Source: Streptomyces griseicoloratus (GTDB taxonomy: Bacteria > Actinomycetota > Actinomycetes > Streptomycetales > Streptomycetaceae). Taken from it: 64,000 nt of DNA. Below, one piece after another: positions 50,288 to 59,058 of the stretch. Below the pieces are notes generated by a model, which worked only from the letters and a program-made list of their open reading frames with translations, searched no databases and was not told the DNA's origin. A program made the position numbers and the translations under genes. Position 1 is the stretch's first letter; each line of letters starts with the position of its first letter. The DNA lies in assembly GCF_014534645.1 (NCBI RefSeq), contig NZ_JACVQF010000211.1, positions 124,001 to 188,000 of the forward strand, written 5' to 3'.

Positions 50288-52225
50288 ATGAACGAACGAG
50301 CCGAGCAAGCCGAAGGGGCTGTACGAGCCGAAGGGACCGTACGAGCCGATCGAGCTGGTCAGGCCGATCTGGCCGATCTGGCCGATCGGGCCGGTGGGGC
50401 CGCACCCGGAGTCCACCGGGTCCCGGTGCTCATCGTCGGAGGCTCCCTGGTCGGCCTGTCGACCTCGGTGTTCCTCGGCCGGCTGGGCATCCCGCACACG
50501 CTGGTGGAGCGCCACGCGGGCACCTCCATCCACCCCCGCGGGCGCGGCAACAACGTCCGCACGATGGAGCTCTTCCGGGTGGCCGGCGTCGAGCCCGCCA
50601 TCCGCCGGGCGGCCGCCACACTGGCCGACAACCACGGCATCCTCCAGACGCCCACGCTCGTCGGCGACGCGGGCGAGTGGCTGTTCAAGGAGATCGACCC
50701 CGGCAACGGACTGGCCCGCTTCAGCCCCAGCTCATGGTGCCTGTGCAGCCAGAACGACCTGGAACCGCAACTCCTCGACCACGCCCTCGCCCTCGGCGGC
50801 GACCTGCGCTTCCACACGGAACTGCTGTCGTTCGACGCCGACGCGGACGGTGTCACGGCGATCGTGAAGAGCCGGGACACGGGCGAACACACCACGATCC
50901 GCGCGGACTACCTCGTGGCCGCCGACGGCCCCCGCAGCCCCGTCCGCGAACAGCTCGGCATCGGACAGAGCGGCCCCGGCGACCTCTTCCACAACATCAG
51001 CATCACCTTCCGCTCCCGCCGCCTCGCCGACCACGTGGGCGACCGCCGCTTCATCGTCTGCTACCTGACCACCCCGGACGCCGACGGAGCGCTGCTCCCG
51101 GTGGACAACGTGGAGAACTGGGTCTTCCACGCCCCCTGGCACCCCGAGCACGGCGAAGCCCTCGAGGAATTCACCGACGAACGCTGCATCGACCACATCC
51201 GCCGGGCGGTCGGCGACCCGGACCTCGACGTCGAGATCACCGGCCGGGCCCCCTGGCACGCCGCCCAGCGCGTGGCACGCAGCTACCGGTCGGGCCGCGT
51301 CCTGCTGGCCGGCGACTCGGCCCACGAGATGTCCCCCACCGGCGCCTTCGGCTCCAACACCGGCATCCAGGACGCCCACAACCTGGCCTGGAAACTGGCG
51401 GCGGTGCTGGAGGGCTGGGCCGGCGAGGGCCTGCTCGACACCTACGACGCCGAACGCCGCCCGGTCGCGGAGGCGACAAGCGCCCGCGCGGCGGGCCGCT
51501 CGGTGGAACACAGCCACCCCGGCTTCACACCACCGGCCGGCGGGGTGGGAGACGTGGCCGGTCCGGGTGGGCCTGGAGGCCCGGCCGGCGGTCCCGGAGG
51601 CCCCGGCGGTCCGGGGGGACCGGGAGGGGCAGGAGCACCGGGAGGACCGGAAGGCCGTGGCGGCCCCGGCGGTCCCGGAGGCCCCGGTGGCGGTCCCGTT
51701 GGCGGCCCGGGCGCCGGTGGACCCGGCGGGGGCCCGGGCCGCGGCATCCTCAACGTCGCCCTCGGCTATCGCTACCCCCAGGGCGCCGTGGTCGGCGCAG
51801 ACCCGGCGGCCCCGGTCGTGCCGGACGGACTGGACCTCACCGGCGCCCCGGGCAGCAGGGCCCCCCACCTGTGGCTCCGCCGGGGCGCCGACACCGACCG
51901 CGTCTCCACCATCGACCTCTACGAACGCATCCTCGTCCTGCTCACCGACGCGACGGAGGGCGGCGACTGGCACAAGGCGGCGACACACCTGGCCGAGGAG
52001 ATGTCGGTCCCGCTGACGTCGTACCGCATCGGCACGGCACCGGACGCCGACCTGGTCCCGGACGACGCCGGCACCGACTGGGCCGGGCCCCACGGCGTCA
52101 CCCGCCAGGGCGCGGTCCTCGTCCGCCCCGACGGATTCGTGGCCTGGCGCTCCCCGGGCCCCGCCCCGGACCCGGTGTCGGTGCTGCGCGAGGTGCTGAG
52201 GACGGTCCTGTCCCGACCGGCGTGA
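50288..52225 (+). CDS. whiE-ORFVIII: FAD-dependent polyketide hydroxylase (WhiE ORFVIII-like)
   Basis: 645 aa from ATG 50288 with GGAGG seven bases upstream. Class A flavoprotein monooxygenase: VLIVGGSLVGLSTSVFLGRL (FAD/ADP), VAADGPRSPVREQLG (DG motif), RVLLAGDSAHEMSPTGAFGS (GD motif) and a thioredoxin-like C-terminal domain from about 490. Two oddities: the first 45 residues are an Ala/Glu/Arg/Asp repeat segment before the Rossmann strand, and residues about 418-486 are an almost pure Gly/Pro insert between the FAD domain and the C-terminal domain. Expected to hydroxylate the pigment late in its synthesis. Confidence 0.92.
   Translation: MNERAEQAEGAVRAEGTVRADRAGQADLADLADRAGGAAPGVHRVPVLIVGGSLVGLSTSVFLGRLGIPHTLVERHAGTSIHPRGRGNNVRTMELFRVAGVEPAIRRAAATLADNHGILQTPTLVGDAGEWLFKEIDPGNGLARFSPSSWCLCSQNDLEPQLLDHALALGGDLRFHTELLSFDADADGVTAIVKSRDTGEHTTIRADYLVAADGPRSPVREQLGIGQSGPGDLFHNISITFRSRRLADHVGDRRFIVCYLTTPDADGALLPVDNVENWVFHAPWHPEHGEALEEFTDERCIDHIRRAVGDPDLDVEITGRAPWHAAQRVARSYRSGRVLLAGDSAHEMSPTGAFGSNTGIQDAHNLAWKLAAVLEGWAGEGLLDTYDAERRPVAEATSARAAGRSVEHSHPGFTPPAGGVGDVAGPGGPGGPAGGPGGPGGPGGPGGAGAPGGPEGRGGPGGPGGPGGGPVGGPGAGGPGGGPGRGILNVALGYRYPQGAVVGADPAAPVVPDGLDLTGAPGSRAPHLWLRRGADTDRVSTIDLYERILVLLTDATEGGDWHKAATHLAEEMSVPLTSYRIGTAPDADLVPDDAGTDWAGPHGVTRQGAVLVRPDGFVAWRSPGPAPDPVSVLREVLRTVLSRPA
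51539..51745 (+). repeat. Collagen-like Gly/Pro-rich coding insert
   Basis: About 69 codons in frame within the hydroxylase gene encoding repeats of GGP/GPGG with rare A, E, R and V (for example GPGGPGGPAGGPGGPGGPGG). At DNA level the units are GGN-CCN-GGN triplets with varied third bases, so this is not simple recent slippage of one unit. Confidence 0.9.
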
Positions 52226-52257
52226 CGCGGCGTGAGGCGGCACGACGCGACCGAGGG

Positions 52258-52305
52258 GCCCCGGGGCCGGGCCGGAGGGGAACATCCCCGGCCCGGCCCC
52301 GGGGC
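52258..52305. terminator. Terminator after the hydroxylase gene
   Basis: Perfect 18-bp inverted repeat: GCCCCGGGGCCGGGCCGG at 52258-52275 and its complement at 52288-52305, with a 12-base loop. It starts 33 bases after the stop codon. Confidence 0.85.
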
Positions 52306-52383
52306 ATCCGCACGATGGGGACGCGGTCAGCCGGACGGCTCCGCGCACGCAGTACCGGACCGCCGAGCGGGCAGGTGAGGGAC

Positions 52384-52839
52384 ATGGTCGGCGAATCGGA
52401 TGACGAGAGGGCGGCGCGGCGGCAGGGCGTGAGCGGACACAGGCTGGTGCCGCACACCGCCGACGTGCGCATCGAGGCATGGGGCGCGAGCCGGGAGGAG
52501 TGCCTGGCGGAGGCCGCCCTCGGCTTGGTGGGCTGCTTCGCGGACGTCTCCGCGGTCCGGCCCACCGCCGTGGAACGGGTGCGCTTCGCCGAGGCCAGCG
52601 GCGACGAACTGCTGGCCGCCCTGCTGGACGAGGTGGTCTACCGGCTGGAGGTGCACGGACAGGTGCCCGTCGACATCGAGACGGAGGCGGCCGACGGCGG
52701 CCTGGAGGTGCGCCTGGCCGTCGCCGCGCTGGCGGATGTGGAGATCGTCGGTGCGGCCCCGAAGGGCGTCTCCTGGCACGAGCTGCGGTTCGGCCCGGAC
52801 GCGTACGGCTGGTCGTGCGCGGTGACTGTGGACGTATGA
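52384..52839 (+). CDS. Archease
   Basis: 151 aa from ATG 52384 after GGTGAGGGAC. Archease fold: HRLVPHTADVRIEAWGASRE at the start with the conserved HTAD Asp; FADVSAVRPTAVERVRF; EVVYRLEVHGQVP; and KGVSWHELRFGPDAYGW. Archease activates RtcB RNA ligase by promoting its guanylylation. The rtcB gene is the next one, facing it tail to tail 85 bases away. Confidence 0.92.
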   Translation: MVGESDDERAARRQGVSGHRLVPHTADVRIEAWGASREECLAEAALGLVGCFADVSAVRPTAVERVRFAEASGDELLAALLDEVVYRLEVHGQVPVDIETEAADGGLEVRLAVAALADVEIVGAAPKGVSWHELRFGPDAYGWSCAVTVDV

Positions 52840-52886
52840 GACGGACGTATGAAACGAAACGTATGAGACGGACGTCTGAGACGAAC
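52834..52886. repeat. 13-14 bp tandem repeat across the archease stop codon
   Basis: GTATGAGACGGAC, GTATGAAACGAAAC, GTATGAGACGGAC and GTCTGAGACGAAC follow one another from 52834 to 52886. The first copy supplies the archease stop codon (GTA TGA), and every copy contains TGA. The rest fills most of the gap before the convergent rtcB stop. Confidence 0.85.
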
Positions 52887-52924
52887 GTCCGCCACGGCCG
52901 CCGCTGTGACTCGGACACGACGGG

Positions 52925-54337
52925 TCAGCCCTTGACCACCCCCAGCGGAACCAGCCGCGCCACCGTACGGCACAACCCCGCCCCCTCGCTCGCGGCGACC
53001 ACCGCACCGACGTCCTTGTACGCCTCCGGAGCCTCCTCGGCCAGCCCCCGCCACGACTTCGGGCGCACCGCGATGCCGTCGGCCTCCAGCCGGGTCCGCA
53101 GCTCCTTGCCGGTGACCGCACGTGCCGCCCGGTGGCGGCTCATCACACGGCCGGCGCCGTGGCAGGTGGAGAAGAAGGCGTCGCCCTCGGGCACTCCGGC
53201 CAGGACGTACGAGGCCGTGCCCATCGTTCCGGGGATCAGCACCGGCTGCCCGTACTCCCGCAGGTCCTCGGGCAGGTCGGGGTGGCCGGGCGGGAAGGCA
53301 CGGGTGGCGCCCTTGCGGTGCACGCACAGGCGCCGCCGCGATCCGGCCACCGTGTGGGTCTCGATCTTGGCGAGGTTGTGGGACACGTCGTACACCAGCG
53401 ACAGGCGCACGCCCGCCGCCTTCTCGAAGGCCCGGCGTGCGGCGTGGGAGAGCAGCTGGCGATTGGCCCGCCCGTAGTTGGCGGCCGCGGCCATCGCGCC
53501 CAGATAGTCCCGTCCCTCCGGGGAGTCCACCGGCGTGCAGGCGAGCTGCCGGTCGGGCACGGTGATGCCGTACCGGCTCATGGCGTGGTCCATCGCCCGG
53601 ACGTGATCGGTGCAGATCTGGTGGCCGAGACCCCGCGAACCGCAGTGGATCATCACGCACACCTGTCCCGCGGAGAGTCCGAACGCGGCCGCGACCCGCT
53701 CGTCGGACACGTCGGCGACCTCCTGGACCTCCAGGAAGTGGTTGGCGGACCCCAGGCTGCCGACCTGCCCGAGGCCGCGCTCGCGGGCCCGCGCACTCAC
53801 CTGCTCGACGTCGGCGTCGGCGACCGCTCCGCCGTCCTCGCAGCGGGTCAGGTCGCGCTGTTCGCCGTACCCCTCGTCGACGGCGTACCGGGAGCCGCCG
53901 TTCAGGATCCGCTCCAGTTGCCCGGGGCCGGTCATCTTCCACACGCCGCCGGGGCCCGCGCCGCGCGGGATCGACCGGTCCAGGGCGTCCATGATCGCGG
54001 GCAGGGCGGGCTCCACCGTCCGCCGGTCGGCGTCGGCCGCCAGCAGCCGCACCCCGCAGGAGATGTCGAAGCCGACCCCGCCGGGGGACACGACCCCGCC
54101 GTCGTCGAGGTCGGTCGCGGCCACGCCGCCGATGGGGAAGCCGTAGCCCCAGTGGATGTCCGGCATGGCGTACGAGGCGACGACGATGCCGGGCAGAGTG
54201 GCCACGTTGGCGACCTGCTCCAGCGACTGCCGGGCGTCGGCGAGCAGGTTCCGGGAGGCGAACACCACCCCGGGCACCCGCATCGGTCCCCGGGGTTCGA
54301 TGCGGTAGCGGTAGGGGCGCTCCTCGACGAGTTCCAT
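52925..54337 (-). CDS. rtcB: RtcB RNA-splicing ligase
   Basis: 470 aa from ATG 54337. Metal and GTP-binding signatures are present: [14 protein letters not shown] (Cys ligand), [52 protein letters not shown] and [17 protein letters not shown] with the guanylylated His. It joins 2',3'-cyclic phosphate or 3'-phosphate RNA ends to 5'-OH ends with GTP. Followed by archease in the opposite orientation. The PPOX-type gene upstream ends 7 bases before its start, so the three minus-strand genes probably form one operon. Confidence 0.95.
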   Translation of the reverse strand: MELVEERPYRYRIEPRGPMRVPGVVFASRNLLADARQSLEQVANVATLPGIVVASYAMPDIHWGYGFPIGGVAATDLDDGGVVSPGGVGFDISCGVRLLAADADRRTVEPALPAIMDALDRSIPRGAGPGGVWKMTGPGQLERILNGGSRYAVDEGYGEQRDLTRCEDGGAVADADVEQVSARARERGLGQVGSLGSANHFLEVQEVADVSDERVAAAFGLSAGQVCVMIHCGSRGLGHQICTDHVRAMDHAMSRYGITVPDRQLACTPVDSPEGRDYLGAMAAAANYGRANRQLLSHAARRAFEKAAGVRLSLVYDVSHNLAKIETHTVAGSRRRLCVHRKGATRAFPPGHPDLPEDLREYGQPVLIPGTMGTASYVLAGVPEGDAFFSTCHGAGRVMSRHRAARAVTGKELRTRLEADGIAVRPKSWRGLAEEAPEAYKDVGAVVAASEGAGLCRTVARLVPLGVVKG

Positions 54338-54344
54338 GGCGGCC

Positions 54345-54851
54345 TCACAGTCGGTCAGGGTCCTGGGACCCGTCCACCAGGCCGGGCCCCGTCGTCTCCC
54401 TGTCCCCGTCGTCTTCCTGCACGGCCCGCCAGCCGGTCCACCGCAGAACACCGACCGCGATCACCGGTCCCTCCGGCGGGCGCTGCCGGTACTGGGGGTA
54501 CTTGCTCCGCAGCAGCTCCATGGCGGCGGCGTATTCCGGCTGTGCCGGCGCGTCGTCGGGCGGCAGGACACGTGCGTCTCCGTCGGCCCGTACCCACCAC
54601 AGGCGGTCCCAGTCCTCGTCGTAGAGATCCACCAGAAGGCTGACGGCCGGATGCGCGGCGATGTTGCGCAGCCGCCCGAGCCGCTGCGAGCGCTTCGGCT
54701 TGTGGTCGACGGCGGTGACGACGGCGTCGCCGTCCCGGGCGAAGACGACCGGTACGAGCTGCGGGCGTCCCGCGGGGTCGACCGTCGCCAGCCGCGCGAC
54801 CCGGGCCGCACCGAACCGCCGCCGCGCCTCGTCCCGTCCCATCTCCGGCAT
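54345..54851 (-). CDS. PPOX-class F420-dependent enzyme (TIGR03668-like)
   Basis: 168 aa from ATG 54851, after AAGGGG. Split-barrel fold: [60 protein letters not shown] and [20 protein letters not shown], a pattern I associate with the TIGR03668 F420 subgroup. A short acidic tail is extra. Between the LLM-type oxidoreductase and rtcB on the same strand. Confidence 0.85.
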   Translation of the reverse strand: MPEMGRDEARRRFGAARVARLATVDPAGRPQLVPVVFARDGDAVVTAVDHKPKRSQRLGRLRNIAAHPAVSLLVDLYDEDWDRLWWVRADGDARVLPPDDAPAQPEYAAAMELLRSKYPQYRQRPPEGPVIAVGVLRWTGWRAVQEDDGDRETTGPGLVDGSQDPDRL

Positions 54852-54868
54852 CACGGACCCCTTCCGCC

Positions 54869-55705
54869 TCAGCGGTGCGCCGAGACGGCCGCGGCGTACT
54901 CGTCGAGGGTCCGCAGCGTCTCGTCCTCCGGAAGGGTCGGCAGGTACAGCAGCACCCGCTCGACGCCGAGCCCGGCGTAGCCCTCGAGCGCCTCCGGGGC
55001 GTGCGGGGCGGCGTACACCACCACGGGTGTCGCGGCGCCCGTCACCTGCCGCATCCGGTCGATCCGCGGGCCCAGCTCCTTGGGGTGGACGCCGCTGGGC
55101 ATCCACGCCGACCCGTACTCGGCCACCCTTTCGAAGGTCCGCTCGCTGTCACCTCCGACGTAGACCGGCGGGTGGGGCTGCTGCACCGGCTTGGGCCAGG
55201 AGAAGACGGGGTCGAAGTCGACGAACTCGCCGTGGAACTCGGCCTCCTCCTGGGTCCACAGCGCGATGACCGCGCGGACGCGCTCGTCCATCAGCCGGCC
55301 CCGGGTGCGCGGGTCGGTGCCGTGGTTGCGCATCTCCTCCCGGTTCCATCCGGCGCCGACCCCGAACACGGCCCGGCCCTGGGAGATCAGGTCGAGCGTG
55401 GCGACCTCCTTGGCGGTGTGGATCGGATCCCGCTGGACGATCAGGGCGATGCCGGTGCCGAGGAGCAGGTTCCGGCTGGCGACGGCGACCGCGCCGAGGG
55501 CGACCAAGGGGTCGAGGGTGCGGTAGTACATGCGGGGCAGCTCGCCGCCCTCGGGGTAGGGGGTCTCCCGGGAGACCGGGATGTGGCTGTGCTCCGCGAG
55601 GAACAGGGCGTCGAAGCCACGCTCCTCCAGGGCGGGGCCGAGCGCGGCCGGCCCGATGCCCTCGTCGGTGAGAAAGGTCGAGACTCCGAACTCCATCTGC
55701 CCCAC
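54869..55705 (-). CDS. LLM-class F420-dependent oxidoreductase
   Basis: 278 aa from GTG 55705 (AGGAG at normal spacing; an ATG three codons in is possible). Luciferase-like TIM barrel: RGFDALFLAEHSHIPVSRET, LLLGTGIALIVQRDPIHTAK, GRAVFGVGAGWNREEMRNHG and PPVYVGGDSERTF. It uses F420H2 by family inference. Substrate unknown. Heads a three-gene unit with the PPOX gene and rtcB (gaps of 17 and 7 bases). Confidence 0.9.
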   Translation of the reverse strand: MGQMEFGVSTFLTDEGIGPAALGPALEERGFDALFLAEHSHIPVSRETPYPEGGELPRMYYRTLDPLVALGAVAVASRNLLLGTGIALIVQRDPIHTAKEVATLDLISQGRAVFGVGAGWNREEMRNHGTDPRTRGRLMDERVRAVIALWTQEEAEFHGEFVDFDPVFSWPKPVQQPHPPVYVGGDSERTFERVAEYGSAWMPSGVHPKELGPRIDRMRQVTGAATPVVVYAAPHAPEALEGYAGLGVERVLLYLPTLPEDETLRTLDEYAAAVSAHR

Positions 55706-55848
55706 TCCACTCCTCGCGACCGCCGGACCATCCGCGTACCCGCTGGCCGCCCTCTCTCCCCCTCCCTCCCCCTCCCGTCCGACGGCCGCGTGGCCGCAGG
55801 GACGAGGGGTACTCGTCGACGACCGGTCCGCACTCCTCCCGAGCGTCC

Positions 55849-55884
55849 CGGGAGATGACTCGAATCCGGGAGATGACCCGAATG
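55849..55884. repeat. 18-bp tandem duplication at a start region
   Basis: CGGGAGATGACTCGAATC (55849-55866) is followed at once by CGGGAGATGACCCGAATG. Each copy has a GGGAG and an in-frame ATG, so the duplication makes the start of the next gene ambiguous (ATG at 55855, 55873 or 55882). Confidence 0.9.
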
Positions 55885-56154
55885 CTGTTCCTCGGACTGC
55901 TCCTCCTCGCCGTCACCGGAGCCTTCACGGCCCTGTTGATCATCGGAAACCTGTCCGGCGGCCCCGAGTACACCGTGTCGGTGCTCGGCCAGCAGATCGT
56001 CACCCTGAACGCACTGGCGATCTTCAGCTCCGGCCTCGCGCTGGCCCTGATCTTCTGCCTGGCCCTGGCCGCGGTGAAGAGCGGCGCGTCACACCGCCGC
56101 CACAGAAGGCCACGCGCGTACGACCCACACGACCGCACCGCGATGCACCATTGA
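55882..56154 (+). CDS. Small two-helix membrane protein
   Basis: 90 aa from ATG 55882, the candidate with GGGAG nine bases upstream; ATG 55855 would add nine residues but has no spacer. Two hydrophobic helices (LFLGLLLLAVTGAFTALLII; LAIFSSGLALALIFCLALAA) and a short basic His/Arg tail. No family recognised. Small actinomycete membrane proteins of this kind are common. Confidence 0.6.
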   Translation: MLFLGLLLLAVTGAFTALLIIGNLSGGPEYTVSVLGQQIVTLNALAIFSSGLALALIFCLALAAVKSGASHRRHRRPRAYDPHDRTAMHH

Positions 56155-56194
56155 CCGGGCCGCCACCCGGCCGCCCGGGACCTACGATGGCGCC

Positions 56195-56536
56195 ATGGCC
56201 GTCGACCTCTTCGCAGGCATCCCCGTCAACGACTACGCAGCGGCGCTGGCCTGGTACGAGCGGCTGCTCGGCTCCCCGCCGACGTTCATCCCGAACGACA
56301 CGGAGGCGGTGTGGGAGCTGGCGGAGCACCGCTACCTGTACATCGAACACCGCCCCGGTCACGCCGGCCACGCCATGCACACCGTCTTCGTCGACGACTT
56401 CGACGCCCGCGTCGCCGGGATCACCAACCGGGGCCTGAAGCCCTGGAACCGCGAGACATACGCGAACGGCGTACGCAAGGCCATGTACCGGGACCCGGAC
56501 GGCAACGAGATCGGCTTCGGCACAGCCCCCCTCTGA
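56195..56536 (+). CDS. VOC/glyoxalase-fold protein
   Basis: 113 aa. Vicinal oxygen chelate half-barrels: LFAGIPVNDYAAALAWYERL, VWELAEHRYLYIEHRPGHAG and KAMYRDPDGNEIGFG, with the terminal metal-type Glu in DGNEIGF. Probably a homodimer. Enzyme or binding protein unknown. Confidence 0.85.
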   Translation: MAVDLFAGIPVNDYAAALAWYERLLGSPPTFIPNDTEAVWELAEHRYLYIEHRPGHAGHAMHTVFVDDFDARVAGITNRGLKPWNRETYANGVRKAMYRDPDGNEIGFGTAPL

Positions 56537-56612
56537 GCACACCTACCCCGAGCCGATCGAGTACGGCACTGTGTCTCCTACCGTGTACGTCAGCCATGAG
56601 GGGGGATCGGCG

Positions 56613-57155
56613 TTGTGGGAGCAGCTACCGGCCCTGATCGGCGTGGCCGTAGGAGCCGTCGGCTCCTACGCGGCGACAAGCCTCACGGAACGCAGCCGGT
56701 GGCGACGGGCCAGAGCCGAACGCTGGGACCAGAAGAGACTGGACACGTACGCGTCCTACGCGAACACCCTGAAGCACCAGATCAACATCGCGCAGCGCAT
56801 CGGCGCATCAAGGGGCTTCCAGCACGCCGTCGACCCGCTGGACCCGGAACAGGGCCTCACCCAGCTGGCCGAAGCCGAGGCACGCCGCGCGGCCGAGTGG
56901 GAATCGGTCCTGCTCGTCGGCGACGCCGAAACGATAGGCGCGGCCCGTAAATGGCACGAAGCAGTCTGGAACATCGAACTCTACGCCCGCGGCCTGAAAA
57001 CCGACCCGCCAGGCTGGGAGCAGGCGATCCGCCACCTGAGCCAAGCCCGCGACGATTTCTACACCCTCGCTCGCCGCGACCTGGGCATAACCGGACCACC
57101 CCCACCCTCCGGCAACTGGCCCCGAGCCTGGCAACAACAAGACGAACCGACCTGA
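56613..57155 (+). CDS. Hypothetical membrane-anchored protein
   Basis: 180 aa from TTG 56613, which follows GAGGGGGG; a GTG at 56571 would add 14 residues but lacks a clear ribosome-binding site. One N-terminal helix (LPALIGVAVGAVGSYAATSL) is followed by a basic amphipathic stretch (TERSRWRRARAERWDQKRL) and a helical cytoplasmic domain. The pattern (short anchor, basic helix, soluble helical domain) occurs in many actinomycete hypotheticals. Confidence 0.6.
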   Translation: MWEQLPALIGVAVGAVGSYAATSLTERSRWRRARAERWDQKRLDTYASYANTLKHQINIAQRIGASRGFQHAVDPLDPEQGLTQLAEAEARRAAEWESVLLVGDAETIGAARKWHEAVWNIELYARGLKTDPPGWEQAIRHLSQARDDFYTLARRDLGITGPPPPSGNWPRAWQQQDEPT

Positions 57156-57325
57156 GAGCATCGACGGACGAAAGCCTCGGCCCGAGCGCTGGTTGGGCGG
57201 TCGCACGGGGTGGAGCCGAGCTCACGGCTGGGTGCTTCGTCGCGTACGAGCCGCACGCCCGCAGCCTCAGGTTGCCAGTAGCACCTGCCGCGTCGCGTTC
57301 CGTCTCGCCAGCAGTCGGCCGCCAC

Positions 57326-57775
57326 ATGGGTCCCGTCCGATTCGCGCTCTACGCATGTGCTGCCGAGCTGCCGACTCTGGACGTCATGGGGCCATTACAG
57401 GGGGAGCCGCGTCGACTGAATGGCGGGCAGTTGCGCTGCCTGTACTGCGGTTTGCTTCAGGACCGAGTGGCGACGCTTGAGCACGAATGGGTCTTCTTGG
57501 AACCGGACATGACGCCGCTGGCCCATACGGTGCCGGCGGAGCACCGGTGGATCGAGCTCTCCGACGGTCGGGTCACCGTCTACGGCGTCTGTCCGCCAGA
57601 CCCATTTCAACGGTGCCGTATCGAGCACCGGCTGGCTTGCTCGGCACAACGGCTACCAGACCTCTGGCCGTGGCTGACGGCGCTGCGAGCGGAGAACGGG
57701 CGGCGAGCGGAACGGCAGTTGCAAGCTGCCCCGGAGCCGTCGGAGCCTCCGGAGGAATGGCCGGATGCGGGGTAA
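57326..57775 (+). CDS. DUF6083-like protein
   Basis: 149 aa from ATG 57326; a shorter form from ATG 57386 (MGPLQGEPRRLNGG) is equally possible. Central part LRCLYCGLLQDRVATLEHEW, then HRWIELSDGRVTVYGVCPPD and RIEHRLACSAQ, resembles proteins I know as DUF6083: paired cysteines (CLYC; C..C) suggest metal binding. Convergent with the GNAT gene. Confidence 0.6.
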   Translation: MGPVRFALYACAAELPTLDVMGPLQGEPRRLNGGQLRCLYCGLLQDRVATLEHEWVFLEPDMTPLAHTVPAEHRWIELSDGRVTVYGVCPPDPFQRCRIEHRLACSAQRLPDLWPWLTALRAENGRRAERQLQAAPEPSEPPEEWPDAG

Positions 57776-57798
57776 CGGTCACGCTTGCGTACACCAGC

Positions 57799-58254
57799 TC
57801 ACCGAGCGGGAAAGGTGAGTCGCAGAACGATCTCACCGTCATCGATCTCCCCGGTGCGCTCGAACCCGAACTTCTGATAGAAGGGCCACGGTTCGCCCTC
57901 ACCGGGCTCGTAGCTGGTCAGCAGCTCGGTGGCGCCGTCCGCGCGCACCAGCGTGGCGACCTGCATGAGCGCCTCACGGCCGATCCCTCGCCTCTGGTAC
58001 CGCTTGTCGACGAGGAAGCGCCAGAGGAAGTGACGCCCTTTGTAAGGACCCACCGGCGGCTTCCACGAAAGCATGACGAAACCGACTGGTTCGTCACCGC
58101 GGTACACGGCGCGATACCAGGGGTTGGCCTCCGGCTTCTTCGCCGCCTCCTTGAGCGACTTGGACACGGAGGCGACGAACTGCTTCTGATCACCTCGGAC
58201 ATGGAGGCCGCGAACGGCATCCCGGTTGTCGTCGGTGATCTCACGCAGATGCAC
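57799..58254 (-). CDS. GNAT-family N-acetyltransferase
   Basis: 151 aa from GTG 58254. GNAT motif A is LWRFLVDKRYQRRGIGREAL (Q-x-x-G-x-G pyrophosphate loop). Motif B-like YEPGEGEPWPFYQKFGFERT ends the fold. N-terminal strand HLREITDDNRDAV is typical of SpeG/PaiA-like members. The ribosome-binding site is weak, so the start may shift. Confidence 0.85.
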   Translation of the reverse strand: MHLREITDDNRDAVRGLHVRGDQKQFVASVSKSLKEAAKKPEANPWYRAVYRGDEPVGFVMLSWKPPVGPYKGRHFLWRFLVDKRYQRRGIGREALMQVATLVRADGATELLTSYEPGEGEPWPFYQKFGFERTGEIDDGEIVLRLTFPAR

Positions 58255-58575
58255 GCCTGGGGATTGAATGTCACACCCCTTCCGCATTCCGGCAGCTGCG
58301 CCATCCGGGCCTACGCGAAAAGCCGCCACCGGGAGGCATTCCCATGCGCCCGCGATATTGCGCGCGCCAGGTCGGACATCTTCGCAGCGTATTCGACGCA
58401 GGCGATCTGGACCGGCACTGGCACGCCGGACTGCGACCGCGTCCAAGGCAGCTTCCGGAGGAGAGCAGCACGGCCTGACACGACGATGCGCACGCGAGTA
58501 CGACTGAGACCACCCGGCCATGCCCGAAGCCCCTGGCATCCACCAGAGGCCTCGGTGTTTTCCAGGTGTGCTTGC
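58255..58575. other. Gene-free intergenic stretch
   Basis: 321 bases. Small open frames exist on both strands, but none has a credible ribosome-binding site or family features. No palindrome or tRNA-like structure noticed. Confidence 0.45.
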
Positions 58576-58995
58576 TCAGAACGCTGGTTCCACGGTGTCC
58601 TCGGTCGGGAGTTGCTGTGCGCGGGTGCCGAAGGGGTTGTCGATGACATACCGCCAACGGCCGTCCGGACCCCGCCGGGCGATGTCGGTGGCAGTGCCCT
58701 CGACGTGCACGGCCTGTCCCTCCGGGCCGGTCCCGTCGATGACCCAGTCGACTATCAGCAGCGCCACGTCTCCGCTGCGGTACACATGCCGCGGACGGAC
58801 CGCGATGGGAACTCCGAGCTTTTGCAGGCGGCTGTTTGCGGTGTGCAGGTCCGGGCCGTTCACCGGCATCCCCGGCTGCGGGACCAGCACCGCCGCGTCC
58901 TCGTAGACCTGCGCCAACGCGGCGGCGTCGCCGCTGTTGAACCGCTCGGCGAACACCGCGGGCACTTCTTCGGGCCGATCGGCCAAGGCTCGCAT
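58576..58995 (-). CDS. SnoaL-like/ketosteroid isomerase-fold protein
   Basis: 139 aa from ATG 58995; a GTG at 59040 is an alternative. NTF2/SnoaL-like cone: RPEEVPAVFAERFNSGDAAA, then VYEDAAVLVPQPGMPVNG, and ALLIVDWVIDGTGPEGQAVH near the C-terminus. Probably a small-ligand binding protein or isomerase. Divergent from an HxlR regulator, which often controls such partners. Confidence 0.8.
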   Translation of the reverse strand: MRALADRPEEVPAVFAERFNSGDAAALAQVYEDAAVLVPQPGMPVNGPDLHTANSRLQKLGVPIAVRPRHVYRSGDVALLIVDWVIDGTGPEGQAVHVEGTATDIARRGPDGRWRYVIDNPFGTRAQQLPTEDTVEPAF

Positions 58996-59058
58996 GATCG
59001 ACAGACGTCCTTCCGGGCCGGGAGAATCGAAGTGCCCCACACGTTAGGAGGCGATCTC

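Noticed and set aside
58268-58507. 79-codon plus-strand ORF between GNAT and SnoaL-like genes
   Set aside because: Composition is Arg/Ala/Ser-rich noise and the start lacks a Shine-Dalgarno sequence.
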